Shown here: in pieces, positions 6,109-7,558 of the stretch
Position numbering within the stretch: the stretch's first letter is position 1
Layout: every line of letters begins with the position of its first letter
Source: RQOF01 sp964461135
GTDB taxonomy: Bacteria > Calditrichota > Calditrichia > RBG-13-44-9
Assembly (NCBI GenBank): GCA_964461135.1
Contig: CAYWTB010000138.1
Span: 1-7,558, forward strand
Length of the DNA stretch: 7,558 bases
Reading direction: 5' to 3'
Made by a program: the position numbers and the translations under genes
The notes under the pieces: model-generated
Databases searched by the model: none
What the model was told of the DNA's origin: nothing
The model's input: the letters and a program-made list of their open reading frames with translations, nothing else

Positions 6109-6810
6109 TTATTTGTTTTTCAATTGACTACCAAAATTTCCGCTGTCCCGGACCATTTCTTCTTCCCACTTTTCGACAGGCCAGTGACGGATGTGTGCCA
6201 TGGCCTCCAGGCGGGGCGTGGGATTTACCGCTACCGCTTCTCCAAAAAGTGTCATGTGGTCATAATCCGCATGATGATTGGCAAAGACTACAGACTGTTC
6301 AAAATCAATTGCCAGTTCATCTTTAAGCCGTTGAAGAAGTAGGGTTTTCCGTTTACCGTAGGGATGTAACCCCTTTAGCTTTCCGGTAAAACAAGATTGT
6401 CTGACGGCAAGATCTGCGGCAATTGTATAATCCGGGTTCAGATACCGGCACAGGGGGTAGGTCAGGAAATCGGGAGATCCGCTCATGATGAGAATTTTGT
6501 AATGCTTTTTGCGGTATAATGATATACGGTCTTTACCGGTTTTTGATATGGCCGGCCATATGCTCTGGTTAATCAGATGCAGAGCTGCCTGGTGTATGGG
6601 CCTCACCGGCAGGTTCATCAGGTAATATTTATTGCTTTTGAAACCTTCCGCCGGTCCGGCGGAAAATGTCCGGTAGATACCCGCCAGAAAATAGTAAAAT
6701 ATGTTCCGGGAAGGCAGTGCGCCTTTTCTCAGCATCAGGAGAATAAAGGTTTTTTCCATGGATGATGGAGGAAACAATGTTCCATCCACATCAAAAACAG
6801 CCCAGCGCAT
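6109..6810 (-). CDS. HAD superfamily subfamily IB phosphatase
   Basis: This 233-residue protein has HAD motif I at the extreme N-terminus (FDVDGTLF, nucleophile D7 and acid D9), a helical cap with hydrophobic stretches (about 33-50), motif II in LIMSGSPDF (S110) and a likely motif III Lys in YGKRK (K153 or K155). The ending AVAVNPTPRLEAMAHIRHWPV (193-213) is typical of subfamily IB, the SerB/PgpC-like group. Motif IV is unusual: FANHHADYDHM (176-186) where relatives have GDS or DS followed by xxD. The first Asp is replaced and only D182/D184 could coordinate Mg. The start lies 6 bp after the phosphatidyltransferase stop, without its own Shine-Dalgarno, so translation is probably coupled. E. 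coli PgpC, a related HAD-IB enzyme, dephosphorylates phosphatidylglycerophosphate; with the neighbour, that role is inferred. Alternative: another phosphomonoesterase. Confidence 0.82.
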   Translation of the reverse strand: MRWAVFDVDGTLFPPSSMEKTFILLMLRKGALPSRNIFYYFLAGIYRTFSAGPAEGFKSNKYYLMNLPVRPIHQAALHLINQSIWPAISKTGKDRISLYRKKHYKILIMSGSPDFLTYPLCRYLNPDYTIAADLAVRQSCFTGKLKGLHPYGKRKTLLLQRLKDELAIDFEQSVVFANHHADYDHMTLFGEAVAVNPTPRLEAMAHIRHWPVEKWEEEMVRDSGNFGSQLKNK

Positions 6811-6816
6811 AAGAAA

Positions 6817-7473
6817 TTAATTATCCGCTTTCAGTGAACGTGGAAAATATTTTTCGAACAGGTAAAAACGTCCGTCAATAAGCACGGGAATTCCCCGTAT
6901 CAGGTTGAATGCCACCATGATCCACACTAGGATAAGAGTGGCCAAATAAATGTCTGACAGCAGGTTTTCCGGTATCCAGTTTATACCTTCCTGCAGGCCT
7001 TTTTGAAACGCTAAAATAATGCCCAGCAGCACAAATACGACAACTTTGGAGGCTCCGTAAACAGCGCGGCTGAAGCGGGATGCGGTAAGGAAGTAGGTTA
7101 TGTGGGATTTCATCATGGATTTCCGGCCGAATGGTGTCTTCCCTTCCCGGCTGTAGGCCACACTTCGCAGGGTATCCACAAGGAAGCTTCGGGTAATAAA
7201 GATGACCGGTACCCAGAAGGTAATCAGACCCATAGCGGTGTAAAAAATGATGTAAATGTGCTCGACAATGCGGTCTCCGGTAATGTCAAAAAGCGCACCA
7301 AAATCACTGGCTACTCCCAGTTTTCGTGCCACATAACCGTCCAGAGAATCAAGGTAGATAACCAGAATGGTCAGTAGTACGGCAAGCAGGCGCATATAAA
7401 AATTTAATTGATAGAGGACGATTACCCCGAAAACCAGAAGAATACGACCGAGGGTTATGATGTTTGCTGTCAT
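6817..7473 (-). CDS. CDP-alcohol phosphatidyltransferase (PgsA-like)
   Basis: This 218-residue integral membrane protein carries the full family signature D-x2-DG-x2-AR-x8-G-x3-D-x3-D: D42, D45-G46, A49-R50, G59, D63 and D67. It transfers a phosphatidyl group from CDP-diacylglycerol to an alcohol acceptor, with the Asp residues binding the metal and diphosphate. Hydrophobic helices lie at about 8-22, 27-42, 74-95, 142-156 and 174-194. The N-terminal NIITLGRILL resembles the PgsA opening NxLTxxR, and length fits phosphatidylglycerophosphate synthases, but the last motif reads ITGDRIVEH rather than the usual PgsA ADK, so the acceptor (glycerol-3-phosphate, inositol phosphate or other) is not certain. 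The start has GGGGAG (7478-7483) four bases upstream. The gene is first of a tight pair with the HAD phosphatase. Confidence 0.87.
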   Translation of the reverse strand: MTANIITLGRILLVFGVIVLYQLNFYMRLLAVLLTILVIYLDSLDGYVARKLGVASDFGALFDITGDRIVEHIYIIFYTAMGLITFWVPVIFITRSFLVDTLRSVAYSREGKTPFGRKSMMKSHITYFLTASRFSRAVYGASKVVVFVLLGIILAFQKGLQEGINWIPENLLSDIYLATLILVWIMVAFNLIRGIPVLIDGRFYLFEKYFPRSLKADN

Positions 7474-7503
7474 TTCTCTCCCCTGCTTGAATTGGCGGTA
7501 ATG

Positions 7504-7525
7504 TACTATCTAGATTTCTATAGTA
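7504..7525. promoter_or_regulatory. Dyad upstream of the phosphatidyltransferase gene
   Basis: TACTAT (7504-7509) and ATAGTA (7520-7525) form a 6-bp inverted repeat with a 10-bp centre, 31 bases before the start codon, in an AT-rich stretch that probably contains the promoter. No convincing -35/-10 pair could be picked, so a regulatory role is only a possibility. Confidence 0.22.
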
Positions 7526-7558
7526 ATAATAGGAGAAGGTGCCCCAAGTTTTTAAATT

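Noticed and set aside
7531..7558. AGGAGA followed by GTG on the + strand at the right edge, possibly the start of a divergent gene
   Set aside because: The spacing from AGGAGA to GTG is only two bases and just six codons are visible, too little to support a gene.

Overview
The window joins two kinds of DNA. Bases 1 to about 1760 are visibly AT-rich and read as part of an integron-type gene-cassette array on the + strand. Bases from about 1776 to the end are of moderate GC and carry four well-formed chromosomal genes, all on the - strand. The chromosomal genes suggest a Gram-negative-like, non-model bacterium. It has Shine-Dalgarno sites at some genes and a large signal-peptide-bearing M14 peptidase with a C-terminal amidotransferase-like domain, a type I associate with the Bacteroidetes/Calditrichaeota/Marinimicrobia-like lineages. 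No marker here fixes the phylum.

Left block. A GTTRRRY heptamer at 48-54 (GTTAGGC) is followed by a six-repeat TolB/PD40 beta-propeller gene (97-1164). A 143-bp spacer comes next, then a 130-bp imperfect inverted repeat (1308-1437) with the layout of an integron attC site: R'' GCCTATC, L'' arm, long central region, L' arm, R' GTTAGGT. R'' fits the heptamer at the left end of the same segment better than the one it abuts, as expected if 49-1431 was once a circular cassette. Directly after R', a second small gene with a signal peptide starts at 1446. It looks like a second cassette whose 3' end and attC are lost where the AT-rich DNA meets the chromosome (about 1750-1790). No integrase is in view. 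In this orientation it would lie to the left of the window.

Right block. Going leftwards along the - strand: a CDP-alcohol phosphatidyltransferase (7473-6817) is followed after 6 bp by a HAD-IB phosphatase (6810-6109), a pairing that could perform successive steps of phosphatidylglycerol-type lipid synthesis. Next is a membrane-anchored polysaccharide deacetylase with an N-terminal cytoplasmic zinc-finger-like region (6018-4705). After that, behind its own good sigma70-like promoter and a palindrome that could be an operator, comes a secreted M14 zinc carboxypeptidase-like protein of 937 residues (4589-1776). Its last codons overlap the broken cassette gene in convergent orientation. The right-block genes share an envelope theme (lipid, polysaccharide, secreted peptidase).

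The most notable content is the cassette with its attC-like site, the aberrant N-terminus of the propeller protein and the broken second cassette. An assembly join near 1760 cannot be excluded from sequence alone.
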